64,000 nucleotides of DNA from RH-AL1 sp965214415 (GCA_965214415.1 CBDCBQ010000003.1:1178001-1242000); one strand, 5' to 3'. Numbered from the stretch's first letter, positions 15,049 through 23,282 are shown. The notes: generated by a model not told the origin, from the letters alone. Numbers and translations: made by a program.

Positions 15049-15840
15049 CTGTCGCCACGCAAAGGTTTCAAGCTCGCCGGACTGGTCGGGCTGGGTCTCG
15101 CGCTGATCTGCGCCGCCGCGGCCCGCGCCGCGCCGGTCGTTCCGGATCACCTCGTCATCGCCAGCGAGGGCGCGCGGCCGCCGTACAATTATTACGATGG
15201 GGACAAGCTCGCCGGCTTCGAGATCGACCTCGGCCACGACCTCTGCCGACGCATGGCGGTCGCCTGCACCTTCGTCGCGGAGAACTGGGACGACATGATC
15301 CCGGGCCTGCTCGCCCGCCGCTACGACGCCATCATGGCGGCGATGGAGATCACCGACGCGCGGCAGAAGGAGATCGCCTTTTCGGCGCCCTACGTGCGGA
15401 TGCCGTCGGCGTTTCTGGTGCGCAAAGACACCGACGTCGCCGCTGCGACCCCGGTTGCGCTCGCGGGTCATCGCATCGGCGTCGAGCAAGGCGGCACGCA
15501 TCAGGCCTTTCTCGAAAAGATCTATCCGACCGCCAGGATCGAGACCTATGGCTCGCTCTCGGACGCGATCCTCGATCTGGAGGCCGGCCGCGTCGATGCG
15601 GCGATCGGCGACAAGGACGCGATCGTCGCGTTCCTGAAGACGCGGCGCGACGCCCGCTGCTGCAGGATTCTGGCGGACGTGCCGCGCTACCCGGCCTTTT
15701 TCGGCGACGGCATCGGAATCGGCCTGCGCAAGAGCGACGTCGCGCTGAAGGACGCGTTCGACAAGGCGCTCGTCGCCAGCATGGCCGACGGCACGTTCGC
15801 GACGATCAGCGCCCGCTATTTCGATTTCCCGGTCGACTGA
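15049..15840 (+). CDS. periplasmic amino-acid-binding protein (SBP family 3), probable CTG start
   Basis: This is an extracytoplasmic solute-binding protein of the polar amino acid type, about 263 residues. A signal peptide (LSPRKGFKLAGLVGLGLALI..., cleavage near ARAAP) precedes two lobes. The family signature is GFEIDLGHDLCRRM, with DDMIPGLLARRYDAIMAAM and FSAPYVRMPSAF following. No ATG is available. A strong AGGAGG at 15037-15043 sits 5-6 bp before an in-frame CTG at 15049, and a GTG at 15010 has no such site. No permease or ATPase genes adjoin it, so it is an orphan. It lies 150 bp upstream of the amino acid:carrier protein ligase cluster on the same strand and might serve it (inference). 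Confidence 0.85.
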   Translation: MSPRKGFKLAGLVGLGLALICAAAARAAPVVPDHLVIASEGARPPYNYYDGDKLAGFEIDLGHDLCRRMAVACTFVAENWDDMIPGLLARRYDAIMAAMEITDARQKEIAFSAPYVRMPSAFLVRKDTDVAAATPVALAGHRIGVEQGGTHQAFLEKIYPTARIETYGSLSDAILDLEAGRVDAAIGDKDAIVAFLKTRRDARCCRILADVPRYPAFFGDGIGIGLRKSDVALKDAFDKALVASMADGTFATISARYFDFPVD

Positions 15841-15991
15841 GCGCGCGGCTTGGTCAACGCGTCTTAATCTTTGCGACGACGGCTCTTTACAGTTTGGCTA
15901 CCATGGATTGCTAAACGTAGACCCCAGACGAAGCGTTACTTGAAAACTCACGACTTTGGCGCCTTCCTTGGTGCCTCTGGAGACAACGATA

Positions 15992-16237
15992 ATGCTGCAA
16001 GCCATTCGGACAATGATTGCTGAAAACGGCCGGCTGCCGGTCCCTGTCGAGACGCTCGCCGATGGCCAGGATCTCTATGCCGCTGGGCTCACCTCGTTTG
16101 CCGCCGTGCAGCTGATGCTCGCGCTCGAGGATCGCTTCGACGTCGAATTTCCCGAGGCCATGCTGAATCGCCGCAGCTTCGCCAGCATTGATGCAATCGC
16201 CGGCTGCATCACGCAGCTCGTGCCCGCGGCCGCCTGA
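15992..16237 (+). CDS. acyl carrier protein-like carrier for aminoacyl groups
   Basis: This is an 81-residue carrier protein. The phosphopantetheine site is in DLYAAGLTSFAAVQLM, with Ser35 as the attachment residue; the usual DSL is replaced by LTS. The helical bundle continues through LEDRFDVEFPEAML. The ATG at 15992 follows GGAG (ctggagac). In Bradyrhizobium a homologous carrier protein encoded beside the ligase Bll0957 accepts an activated amino acid as a thioester. The gene directly precedes the dehydrogenase with a 1-nt TGATG overlap, so translation is coupled. The 150 bp upstream must hold the cluster promoter, but I see no clear sigma-70 boxes. Confidence 0.9.
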   Translation: MLQAIRTMIAENGRLPVPVETLADGQDLYAAGLTSFAAVQLMLALEDRFDVEFPEAMLNRRSFASIDAIAGCITQLVPAAA

Positions 16238-17421
16238 TGACGGCGCACGGCGTGTCCGGCATCGGGACGAAGCTTTTGGAACGTGGCGCGGAGGCAGCGA
16301 CAGTCGCGGCGCGGCATGCCGCCGACGTCGACGGGGACCGTCGTTTTCCGCGCGAGGCGATCGCCGCGGCGAAGCAGGGACGCCTGCTCGGCGCGATGCT
16401 CCCAGTCGAGCTCGGCGGCGAGGACGCGAGCCTTTCGTCCATCGCCGAGATCTGCTCGCTCCTCGGGCAGCAATGTGCATCGGCGGGCATGGTCTACGCC
16501 ATGCATCAGATCCAGGTGTCGAGCTTGATGCTCCATGCCCAGACGAGCGATTGGCATCGCGCCTTCCTGCGCCGCGTCGCCGACGAGCAGCTCCTGCTCG
16601 CGTCAGCCACGTCGGAAGCGGGCGTCGGCGGCGATCTGCGTACCTCGCTTTGCGCCGTCGAGCGTGACGGCGACACGTACCGTCTCGAGAAAAACGCCTC
16701 GGTCATCTCCTACGGGGAAGCAGCCGACGCGATCCTCGCGACGGCGCGGCGCGAGCCCGTTTCGCCGACCTCGGACCAGGTACTCGTCGTCGTGATGAAA
16801 GAGCATCGCACGCTGGAGCGCATCACGGCGTGGGACACGATGGGGATGCGCGGTACGTGCTCGGAGGGCTTCAAGCTGAAGGCTTCGGGTCCAGCGTCGC
16901 ACGTCCTGCCGAAGCCTTTCGCCGAGATCGCCGCGCGCTCGATGCTCGCCACCTCGCATCTCCTGTGGGCGGCGCTGTGGTACGGCATCGCGCTGTCAGC
17001 GGTCCACAAGGCGCAGGCCTTTGTGCGGGCGGACGCGCGCAAGCACCCGGACAAGACGCCATCTGGCGCGATGCGCGTTGCCGAGGCCGCGAGCAAGCTG
17101 CAGATGATGAAATCGATGGCGCGCGACGGATTGCACCGATTAGAGCAGGCGCAGGGTGGCGGCGACGAGTTGACCTCGGTCGGCTTCGCGGTGGCGATGA
17201 ACAACGTCAAGGTCGGGACTTCGCAGCTCGCCATCGAGATCGTCAATATCGCGATGATCGTTTGCGGCATCGCCGGATTTCGCAACGACACGCCCTACTC
17301 GCTGGGCCGCCAGTTCCGCGACATCCTGTCGGCGCAGATCATGATCAACAACGACCGCATCTTCGGCAACACGTCGAACATGCTTCTTGTGCACAGGCTC
17401 GACAAAAGCCTCGTCGCCTGA
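16237..17421 (+). CDS. acyl-CoA dehydrogenase-like flavoprotein of the amino acid:carrier protein cluster
   Basis: This is a 394-residue acyl-CoA dehydrogenase-fold FAD enzyme. The N-terminal helical domain includes LGAMLPVELGGEDASLSSIAE (about 50-70). The middle beta domain (about 120-230) has LLASATSEAGVGGDL and the typical WDTMGMRGTCS block. The C-terminal helical domain contains AMRVAEAASKLQMMK and a SLGRQFRDILSAQIM end. Its partner carrier protein is encoded immediately upstream, so the likely substrate is a carrier-bound aminoacyl or acyl group rather than a free CoA ester; this is inferred from context. The exact reaction (desaturation, N-oxidation or other) is not known. It starts at 16237 within TGATG. 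Confidence 0.9.
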   Translation: MTAHGVSGIGTKLLERGAEAATVAARHAADVDGDRRFPREAIAAAKQGRLLGAMLPVELGGEDASLSSIAEICSLLGQQCASAGMVYAMHQIQVSSLMLHAQTSDWHRAFLRRVADEQLLLASATSEAGVGGDLRTSLCAVERDGDTYRLEKNASVISYGEAADAILATARREPVSPTSDQVLVVVMKEHRTLERITAWDTMGMRGTCSEGFKLKASGPASHVLPKPFAEIAARSMLATSHLLWAALWYGIALSAVHKAQAFVRADARKHPDKTPSGAMRVAEAASKLQMMKSMARDGLHRLEQAQGGGDELTSVGFAVAMNNVKVGTSQLAIEIVNIAMIVCGIAGFRNDTPYSLGRQFRDILSAQIMINNDRIFGNTSNMLLVHRLDKSLVA

Positions 17422-17453
17422 GTCATACTTCATTCGGGGAGCAAGTCTTCGCC

Positions 17454-18365
17454 ATGTGCATGGTCTGCGGCGACTTCATGAATAATCTGCTGTCGAAGGG
17501 CCTCCTCTTCGACATGGGCGTCGCCGGCCTCTATGGCCGCAGCGGCACCTTCGAGGACGTGGTCGAGCGCCTGACCGTGATGATCACCAAGCTTGGCGCG
17601 GACGCCGCGCCCGAGGTACTGCGCTTCCCACCTGGCATGAATCGCAAGGATCTCGAGCGCTCGGGGTACCTCAAGAACTTTCCGGATATGGCCGGCACCG
17701 TGCACAGCTTCGCTGGTGGCGACACGGAACACGCGCGGCTCGTCGACAACCTGCATGCCGATCTCGACTGGACGCAGGACCAAGCGGTCACCGACGTCAG
17801 CCTTGCTCCGGCCGCCTGCTATCCGCTCTATCCCGTCATCGCGCGGCGCGGCGCTCTACCGCCGCAGGGGGGCACCTACGACATCTACTCATTCTGCTTC
17901 CGCCATGAGCCCTCGCGCGATCCGGACCGCATGCAGATGTTCCGGCAGCGCGAGTACGTGCGCATCGGCACGCCCGAGCAGGTGCAGGCGTTCCGCCGGC
18001 TGTGGCTCGAGCGCGCGCCCGAACTCGTGATGATGCTCGAGCTGCCCTTTAAGATCGAGGTCGCCAACGATCCGTTCTTTGGCCGCGCCGGCCGCATGTT
18101 GAAGGCGAGCCAGCGCGACCAGGAGCTGAAGTTCGAGCTGACCATCCCGATCAACGACGGCAAGAAGCCGACCGCCTGCATCTCGTTCAATTACCATCAG
18201 GACCATTTCGGCGTCGGATGGGACTTGAAGACCTCTGACGGCGATACGGCGCACACGGCCTGCGTCGGCTTCGGCATGGAGCGGCTCACCCTGGCGATGT
18301 TCAAGACGCATGGGCTCGATGTCGACCTGTGGCCGCGCCCGGTTCGTGACGCGCTCTGGAGCTGA
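17454..18365 (+). CDS. amino acid:[carrier protein] ligase (class II SerRS-like)
   Basis: This is a 303-residue homologue of the atypical seryl-tRNA synthetase-like enzymes described in Bradyrhizobium (Bll0957, Bll6282) and Agrobacterium. Those lack the tRNA-binding arm, activate glycine or alanine with ATP and load a carrier protein. Class II motif 2 is FRHEPSRDP...QREYVRIG and motif 3 is GFGMERL. Likely Zn ligands are Cys122 (PAACYPLY), Glu167 (RQREY) and Cys270 (TACVGFG). Their mutual spacing equals the spacing I recall for Bll0957. The start at 17454 follows GGGGAG; ATGs at 17460 and 17478 are alternatives. It lies 32 bp after the dehydrogenase gene and 7 bp before DUF1839. Specificity (Gly or Ala) cannot be read from the sequence. 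Confidence 0.93.
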   Translation: MCMVCGDFMNNLLSKGLLFDMGVAGLYGRSGTFEDVVERLTVMITKLGADAAPEVLRFPPGMNRKDLERSGYLKNFPDMAGTVHSFAGGDTEHARLVDNLHADLDWTQDQAVTDVSLAPAACYPLYPVIARRGALPPQGGTYDIYSFCFRHEPSRDPDRMQMFRQREYVRIGTPEQVQAFRRLWLERAPELVMMLELPFKIEVANDPFFGRAGRMLKASQRDQELKFELTIPINDGKKPTACISFNYHQDHFGVGWDLKTSDGDTAHTACVGFGMERLTLAMFKTHGLDVDLWPRPVRDALWS

Positions 18366-18372
18366 TCCGCGC

Positions 18373-19347
18373 ATGCTCGCCAAGGCCCCTATCGCCGTCT
18401 TCCCCTCGATCTCGCCGGATCGATATACGCCGCATGCGCTGCATGGCGGCGCGCGCGATTGGCCGGAGACCAATTGCTACATCGACGTATGGATCGAGAT
18501 CCTCAACGCGATGAACGAGGAGCCGGCCGCGGCGCTCGGCTTCACGGTCGCCCAGGATTTCGAGGGCGACCATTTCACCTTCCAGAAATTCCCACTCGAG
18601 GATCTCGCCGAGCAGTTCGGTCTCGAGGTGCGGGAGCTGGCGATCTACGACAGCCTCGAAGCACATATCGTCGAGCAGACCCGGCGCGGTCGCCTGGTGC
18701 TGCTTGAGGTCGACGGTTTCCACCTGCCCGACACGCGCGGCGTTTCATACCGTCTAGAGCACACCAAGACGACGATCGCCGTCAACCGGATCGACCCCGC
18801 GCGCCGCGAACTCGACTACTTCCACGGACCAGGCTTTTTCGCGCTCGGACCGGACGATTACGAGCAGCTGCTGATGACGCAGGTCGCCGAGGGCGCGCTG
18901 TTTCCCTATGTGGAGTTCGTCAAGCTCGACCGTCGCAAGCGTCTCGACGCCACGACCTCGCTCAAGCTACTGCGACGCCACCTGGAGCGCCGGCCGGCGG
19001 AAAACCCGGTCACGGCGTTCCGCGAGCGGGTGCGTGACCAGGTCATCGCGGCGTCCGAGCGGCCCAACGCCTTTCTGCACAAGTACGCTTTCAACACCGC
19101 GCGCCAGCTCGGGATGAATTTCGAGCTGCTCGGCGCCCATCTGGCGTGGCTGATATCGATGGGGGCTGGCTGGGCGAGCCTTGGGCCGACGATCGAATCG
19201 TGCCAGGCTCTGTCCTCGGGCGCCAAGGCGTTCCAGTTTCAGCTCGCGCGTGCCGTCGCGCGCAAGCGCTTCGATGCGATCGAGACGACGCTTGATCCCC
19301 TGGTCGACCATTACGCCCGGATCTTCGACGGCCTCGAGGGGGTGTAG
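18373..19347 (+). CDS. DUF1839 protein, candidate BtrH-like aminoacyl transferase
   Basis: This is a 324-residue protein of the DUF1839 family, consistently found with amino acid:carrier protein ligases. It has no signal peptide. Cys35 sits in PETNCYIDVWIE at the head of a helix, and a strand motif LVLLEVDGFHLPDT is followed by His130 (RLEHTKTTIAVNRID). This order of Cys, then VEVD-xx-LP, then His before a strand resembles the BtrH/papain-like acyltransferase fold, in which BtrH moves an aminoacyl group from a carrier protein to an aminoglycoside. I infer that DUF1839 transfers the amino acid from the cluster's carrier protein to an acceptor. This has not been shown. The C-terminal 130 residues are helical. 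It starts 7 bp after the ligase stop. Confidence 0.85.
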   Translation: MLAKAPIAVFPSISPDRYTPHALHGGARDWPETNCYIDVWIEILNAMNEEPAAALGFTVAQDFEGDHFTFQKFPLEDLAEQFGLEVRELAIYDSLEAHIVEQTRRGRLVLLEVDGFHLPDTRGVSYRLEHTKTTIAVNRIDPARRELDYFHGPGFFALGPDDYEQLLMTQVAEGALFPYVEFVKLDRRKRLDATTSLKLLRRHLERRPAENPVTAFRERVRDQVIAASERPNAFLHKYAFNTARQLGMNFELLGAHLAWLISMGAGWASLGPTIESCQALSSGAKAFQFQLARAVARKRFDAIETTLDPLVDHYARIFDGLEGV

Positions 19348-19402
19348 CGCGTCCTGCCCTGTTCCGCCTTGCGCGACAGGGTGGCGGGCATGGGCCGGCT
19401 AG

Positions 19403-21841
19403 ATGCAAATCTTTGGCTGGTCGCTCGCGCAAACTGCGCCCGGCGTGTGGGCCGACCCCGCCGCCATCGATCCAAACGCCGAATGGCACCCCGCGATCGT
19501 CCCCGGCACCGTTGGCGCTTCGCTTCAAGCGCTCGGGCTTTGGCAGCCCGACGATGGCGTCGGCTTCGATGCGTTCGATCATTGGTACCGCGCGACCATC
19601 GACGGCGACGGCCGTGCGATCCTGCGCCTCGATGGTCTCGCGACGATCGCCGAGGTCTTCTTCGACGGCGCACCGATCCTCGCGTCGGACAACATGTTTC
19701 TCGCCCACGAGGTCGGCGTGGCGCTCGCCGGGAGCCACACACTCCACATCGCGTTTCGCTCGCTCGACGCGCATCTCGCGACGAAGAAAGGCCGCGCCCG
19801 CTGGCGTCCGAAGCTCGTGCGGCCGCCGACGCTGCGGTTCGTGCGTACCCTGCTGCTGGGCCACATTCCCGGCTGGGGGGCGCCGGTGCATGCGGTGGGA
19901 CCTTATCGCGAGGTGCGCCTGGTCGATGCCGGCGCGCTCCGCGTGGTCGAGCGCATGCTCGCCGCGCGCTTCGACCGCGACGGTGACGGCTTGCTGGATG
20001 TCGCCGTGCGGCTTTCGCGGCCGGTCGACGGCTGGGTCACGGCGCGCTGCGGGACGATCGACTTCGTGCTCGTCGACGAGGGCGATGGCTGGCTGCGCGG
20101 CCGCGTCGAGATCCCCGATGTCACGCGCTGGTGGCCGCACACGCATGGGACGCCGACGCTCTACCCGGTGACGGCCTACGCCGGCGGCACGACGCTCGAC
20201 CTCGGCAAGGTCGGCTTCAGAAGCGTAACGATCGACCGAAACGACGACGGCAAGGGCTTCGGCCTCGTCGTCAACGACGAGCCGGTGTTCTGCCGCGGCG
20301 CCTGCTGGACATCAGCGGACATCGTCGCCCTGCCCTTCTCGCGCGAGGCCTATCTGCCGCTGCTGACGATGGCGCGCGAGGCCGGCATGAACATGATCCG
20401 GGTCGGCGGCACGATGGGCTACGAGAGCGACGCCTTCTACGCGCTCTGCGATGAAATGGGCCTGCTGGTCTGGCAGGATTTCGCCTTCTCGAACTTCGAC
20501 TATCCCGCCGCCGACCCTGCGTTTCGCGCCTCAGTCGACGCCGAGGCGCGCCAGTTCCTGGCCCGCACGCAGGCCTCGCCGTGCCTTGCGGTACTGTGCG
20601 GCGCGAGCGAGGTGGCGCAACAGGCGGCAATGCTCGGCATGCCGGCAGCGCTCTGGTCGAGCGCCATCTTCGACGACCTGCTGCCCGCCGACGTCGCGGC
20701 GCTGCGGCCGGATGTGCCTTACGTGCCGCATTCGCCCTGGGGCGGCGACCTGCCCTTCGTCGCGAACGAAGGCATCAGCCATTATTATGGGGTCAGCGCG
20801 CACCTCCGGCCGATCGAGGAGGCACGGCGCGCCGACGTGCGTTTCTCGGCCGAGAGTCTCGGGTTCGCCAACGTTCCCGACGTCGCGCCGTTCGCGCTCG
20901 AGCCGGACGCACCCGCGATCGTCCATCGCAACGATGTCGAACGGGTGCCGCACGAGGTCGGCGCCAGCTGGGCCTTCGAGGATATCCGCAATCACTACAC
21001 CGGGCTGCTCTACGATGTGGATGTCGCCGCACTCCGCCAAGAGGACCCGAAGCGATTCCTGGCCTTCGCGCGCGCGACGAGCGCCGAGGTGATGGAGGCG
21101 ACCTACGCCGAGTGGCGGCGTGCCGGTTCGCCGACGCGCGGCGCGCTCGTCTGGTTCCTGCGCGACCTGTCCGACGGGGCGGGCTGGGGCGTGATCGACG
21201 CTCGCGGCGCTCCAAAGGCTGCCTACTGGGGCCTCAAGCGCGCGTTCAAGCCGGTCTCCGTGGTCCTCAATGACGAAAATCTGAACGGGCTGGCGATCAG
21301 CCTGATCAACGAGACGGCGCGCGAGCGGTCTGTGACGCTCGTGCTGACCTGCCTGCGCGACGGCGAGACGGTGGTGATGCATGGCGAGACGGAGCTGACG
21401 CTGCCGGCGCGGCGGACCTTCGGGTTGGCGGCGTCGACGCTTTGGGGCGGCTTCTTCGATACGACCTATGCCTTCAGGTTCGGCGAGCCCTCGCACGACG
21501 TCACGGTGGCTAGGTTGACTGACGCGATGACCGGCGCGCGGGTCGCCGAAGCGTTTCACTTCCCGATCGGCCGTGGGCGCGGCAGACACGACCTCGGACT
21601 AGAAGCGAAGGCCCGGCAAGACGTGGCCGGCGATTGGCGGCTGGCGCTGACGACACGACGGTTCGCGCAATCGGTGAAGATTTCGCTAGACGGCTACCGC
21701 CCGGGGGAGGATTGGCTACATTTGGCGCCGGGTCGAGAACTCTTGATCAATCTCGTACCGATCGCTGGAACGGCCATCGCCGGGCGACCGTGCGGCACGG
21801 TGGAAGCTTTGAACGGTCATGGCCCCGTCGTGATCGGGTGA
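19403..21841 (+). CDS. glycoside hydrolase family 2 protein (beta-mannosidase-like)
   Basis: This is an 812-residue GH2 enzyme with the usual layout: an N-terminal sugar-binding jelly roll (about 1-175), an Ig-like domain to about 275, the TIM barrel from about 280 (FCRGACWTSADI, MIRVGGTMGYES, LVWQDFAF), and beta domains at the end. The predicted acid/base is Glu403 in LCGASEVAQ, where GH2 mannosidases normally have WNGNNE. The predicted nucleophile is Glu484 in RFSAESLGF. The architecture fits beta-mannosidase more than beta-galactosidase, but the altered acid/base motif makes specificity uncertain. No signal peptide is seen, so it acts in the cytoplasm. It follows DUF1839 by 55 bp and is probably the last gene of the cluster. 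Confidence 0.88.
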   Translation: MQIFGWSLAQTAPGVWADPAAIDPNAEWHPAIVPGTVGASLQALGLWQPDDGVGFDAFDHWYRATIDGDGRAILRLDGLATIAEVFFDGAPILASDNMFLAHEVGVALAGSHTLHIAFRSLDAHLATKKGRARWRPKLVRPPTLRFVRTLLLGHIPGWGAPVHAVGPYREVRLVDAGALRVVERMLAARFDRDGDGLLDVAVRLSRPVDGWVTARCGTIDFVLVDEGDGWLRGRVEIPDVTRWWPHTHGTPTLYPVTAYAGGTTLDLGKVGFRSVTIDRNDDGKGFGLVVNDEPVFCRGACWTSADIVALPFSREAYLPLLTMAREAGMNMIRVGGTMGYESDAFYALCDEMGLLVWQDFAFSNFDYPAADPAFRASVDAEARQFLARTQASPCLAVLCGASEVAQQAAMLGMPAALWSSAIFDDLLPADVAALRPDVPYVPHSPWGGDLPFVANEGISHYYGVSAHLRPIEEARRADVRFSAESLGFANVPDVAPFALEPDAPAIVHRNDVERVPHEVGASWAFEDIRNHYTGLLYDVDVAALRQEDPKRFLAFARATSAEVMEATYAEWRRAGSPTRGALVWFLRDLSDGAGWGVIDARGAPKAAYWGLKRAFKPVSVVLNDENLNGLAISLINETARERSVTLVLTCLRDGETVVMHGETELTLPARRTFGLAASTLWGGFFDTTYAFRFGEPSHDVTVARLTDAMTGARVAEAFHFPIGRGRGRHDLGLEAKARQDVAGDWRLALTTRRFAQSVKISLDGYRPGEDWLHLAPGRELLINLVPIAGTAIAGRPCGTVEALNGHGPVVIG

Positions 21842-21942
21842 ACCGCTCGACTTAGCTCCAGGACATTCATAGGGGTTCGGCATCGCGCTGCAACCGCGAG
21901 GACCTCGACCACGTTGCCGCCGAAACATTGGGAAGGTTGGCC

Positions 21943-22215
21943 ATGCTGCATTGGATCTGGGTTATCGTTGTAGGCTTCGTCGCGGGGGTCATCGCCAAAT
22001 TCATCATGCCGGGAGACAATGAGCCAAGCGGTTTCATCTTGACGACGATCCTCGGCATAGCCGGTTCGTTTCTCGCGAACTTTCTGGCCGTCAAGCTCGG
22101 TTTGATCACCGATTCGTCCGACGGAGGTACATTGCTCAGCGGCATCGTCGGCGCCCTGATCTTGTTGGCGATCTACCACTTTGCGTTCGGTCGAAATCGC
22201 GCGACGACGATCTGA
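21943..22215 (+). CDS. GlsB/YeaQ/YmgE family stress-response membrane protein
   Basis: This is a 90-residue inner-membrane protein with three hydrophobic helices (about 2-20, 31-50 and 62-82). The first carries the family pattern WVIVVGFVAGVIAKFIMPG, followed by the Gly-rich FILTTILGIAGSFLANFL typical of the transglycosylase-associated protein family (YeaQ/YmgE). The function is unknown; homologues are often stress induced. The ATG at 21943 follows GGAAGG, and an upstream TTG is less likely. It lies about 100 bp after the GH2 gene and is probably a separate unit. Confidence 0.88.
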   Translation: MLHWIWVIVVGFVAGVIAKFIMPGDNEPSGFILTTILGIAGSFLANFLAVKLGLITDSSDGGTLLSGIVGALILLAIYHFAFGRNRATTI

Positions 22216-22260
22216 TCCAATCCGCGGCGGCTGATTGATGCCGCCGTTGGACCTGCACCG

Positions 22261-22530
22261 CTATTTTGCCGTGTTGCCGCCGGTTGCCGATGGCGGGATC
22301 ACCGGCGTCGAGTTCGGGTTCGGAGCCGGGGCAGGTACCTTGATGCCCGGGTCGACACCGGCCTGCGGGGTGATTACGCCGCCGCTTTTGCTGAGTTTGC
22401 TGCTCAAACTGGCGTCGCCCTCCTGCATCGAGTTGCCGGCGCTTCCCGCCGGCGCGTGCGTTTGAGCCATGGCCGAGGAGCACGTGAGTACGCCGAGCGC
22501 GAACGCCGCGACACCTAATCTGACGGACAT
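22261..22530 (-). CDS. small exported hypothetical protein
   Basis: This is an 89-residue secreted protein. A signal peptide (MSVRLGVAAFALGVLTCSS, ending AMAQ) is followed by a Ser/Gly-rich and then Pro-rich low-complexity region (PGIKVPAPAPNPNSTPVIPP). The minus-strand Shine-Dalgarno CGAGGAGA precedes the ATG at 22530. Similar small exported proteins are common in this order and have no known function; the mature part looks disordered. It is convergent with the YeaQ-like gene and 60 bp downstream of dedA on the same strand. Confidence 0.65.
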   Translation of the reverse strand: MSVRLGVAAFALGVLTCSSAMAQTHAPAGSAGNSMQEGDASLSSKLSKSGGVITPQAGVDPGIKVPAPAPNPNSTPVIPPSATGGNTAK

Positions 22531-22589
22531 TGAAGTCTCCTCGAGGGAAGAAGTCATGCCGAACGTCGTCCGCGCCGCCATCGTTCCGG

Positions 22590-23282
22590 TTAGGCGGAGT
22601 GACCGCCAGGTGCCGCGAGGGCGCCAGGCAAAGCCCTTTCGGCCTCGTCCATCAGGCGGTCCTCGTGCCGCTTGAAGGAGCGCCACGCGAGGAACGACAC
22701 GACAATTGCGACCGCGAGCGCGCCGAGGCCGACGGGCCCGAGCACGTTCTCGATCTGGCTCCCGAAAAGGTAGCCGAGAGCACCCATCAGGCTTGCCCAA
22801 ACGATGCCGCCGAGCGCGTTCCACATCAGAAACCGTCGCGTATCGTAGCGGTTGGCCCCTGCGAGAACAGCGGCGAAGGTTCGCAGCAGTGCCACGAAGC
22901 GACCGAAGAAGACGATCTTGCCGCCGTGTCGCAGAAATAAGTACTGGCCGAGCTTCAGCTTGGATCCGTCGAGATGCACGTAGCGGCCGTAGCGCAGCAA
23001 CAGCTTGAGCCTGCAGCGCCGTCCAACCCAAAAACCGAGATTGTCGCCGAGAATGGCGGCGGCCGTGGCCGTCGCGACGACGGCGAAGATGTCGAGGCCC
23101 TTGCCGTTGCCCGCGAGGACGGCGCCCGTCAACAGCATGGTCTCGCCCGGTAGCGGCAGCCCGGCGCTCTCGAGCAGGATGACCGTGAAGATCGCAATCA
23201 GGCCGTAGTTGGAGACGAGCTCCGGCAGATGCTCGAGAACGGCGAATGGCTCGAGACCATTCAGGGAGTCGCGAATCGACAT
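22590..23282 (-). CDS. DedA family integral membrane protein
   Basis: This is a 230-residue DedA/SNARE-associated family membrane protein. Landmarks are the re-entrant-loop motif LESAGLPLPGETMLLTGA (about 37-54), GDNLGFWVGRR and the FGRFVALLRTFAAVLAGANRY block around 120-140. The latter contains the conserved Arg residues linked to proton-dependent function. A terminal helix (GLGALAVAIVVSFLAW) and a charged tail follow. DedA proteins act in lipid (undecaprenyl phosphate or phospholipid) translocation and membrane homeostasis. It is divergent from the sulfur operon, with 150 bp between starts. Confidence 0.93.
   Translation of the reverse strand: MSIRDSLNGLEPFAVLEHLPELVSNYGLIAIFTVILLESAGLPLPGETMLLTGAVLAGNGKGLDIFAVVATATAAAILGDNLGFWVGRRCRLKLLLRYGRYVHLDGSKLKLGQYLFLRHGGKIVFFGRFVALLRTFAAVLAGANRYDTRRFLMWNALGGIVWASLMGALGYLFGSQIENVLGPVGLGALAVAIVVSFLAWRSFKRHEDRLMDEAERALPGALAAPGGHSA

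Noticed and set aside
13106..15058. 650-codon minus-strand frame covering the mrp region
   Set aside because: It is the antisense/off-frame shadow of mrp and its flanks. The composition is Arg-rich and without domains; Mrp in the other frame has intact motifs.
17454..18365. True seryl-tRNA synthetase
   Set aside because: At 303 residues it lacks the N-terminal tRNA-binding coiled coil, and its Zn-site pattern and carrier protein neighbour match amino acid:carrier protein ligases.
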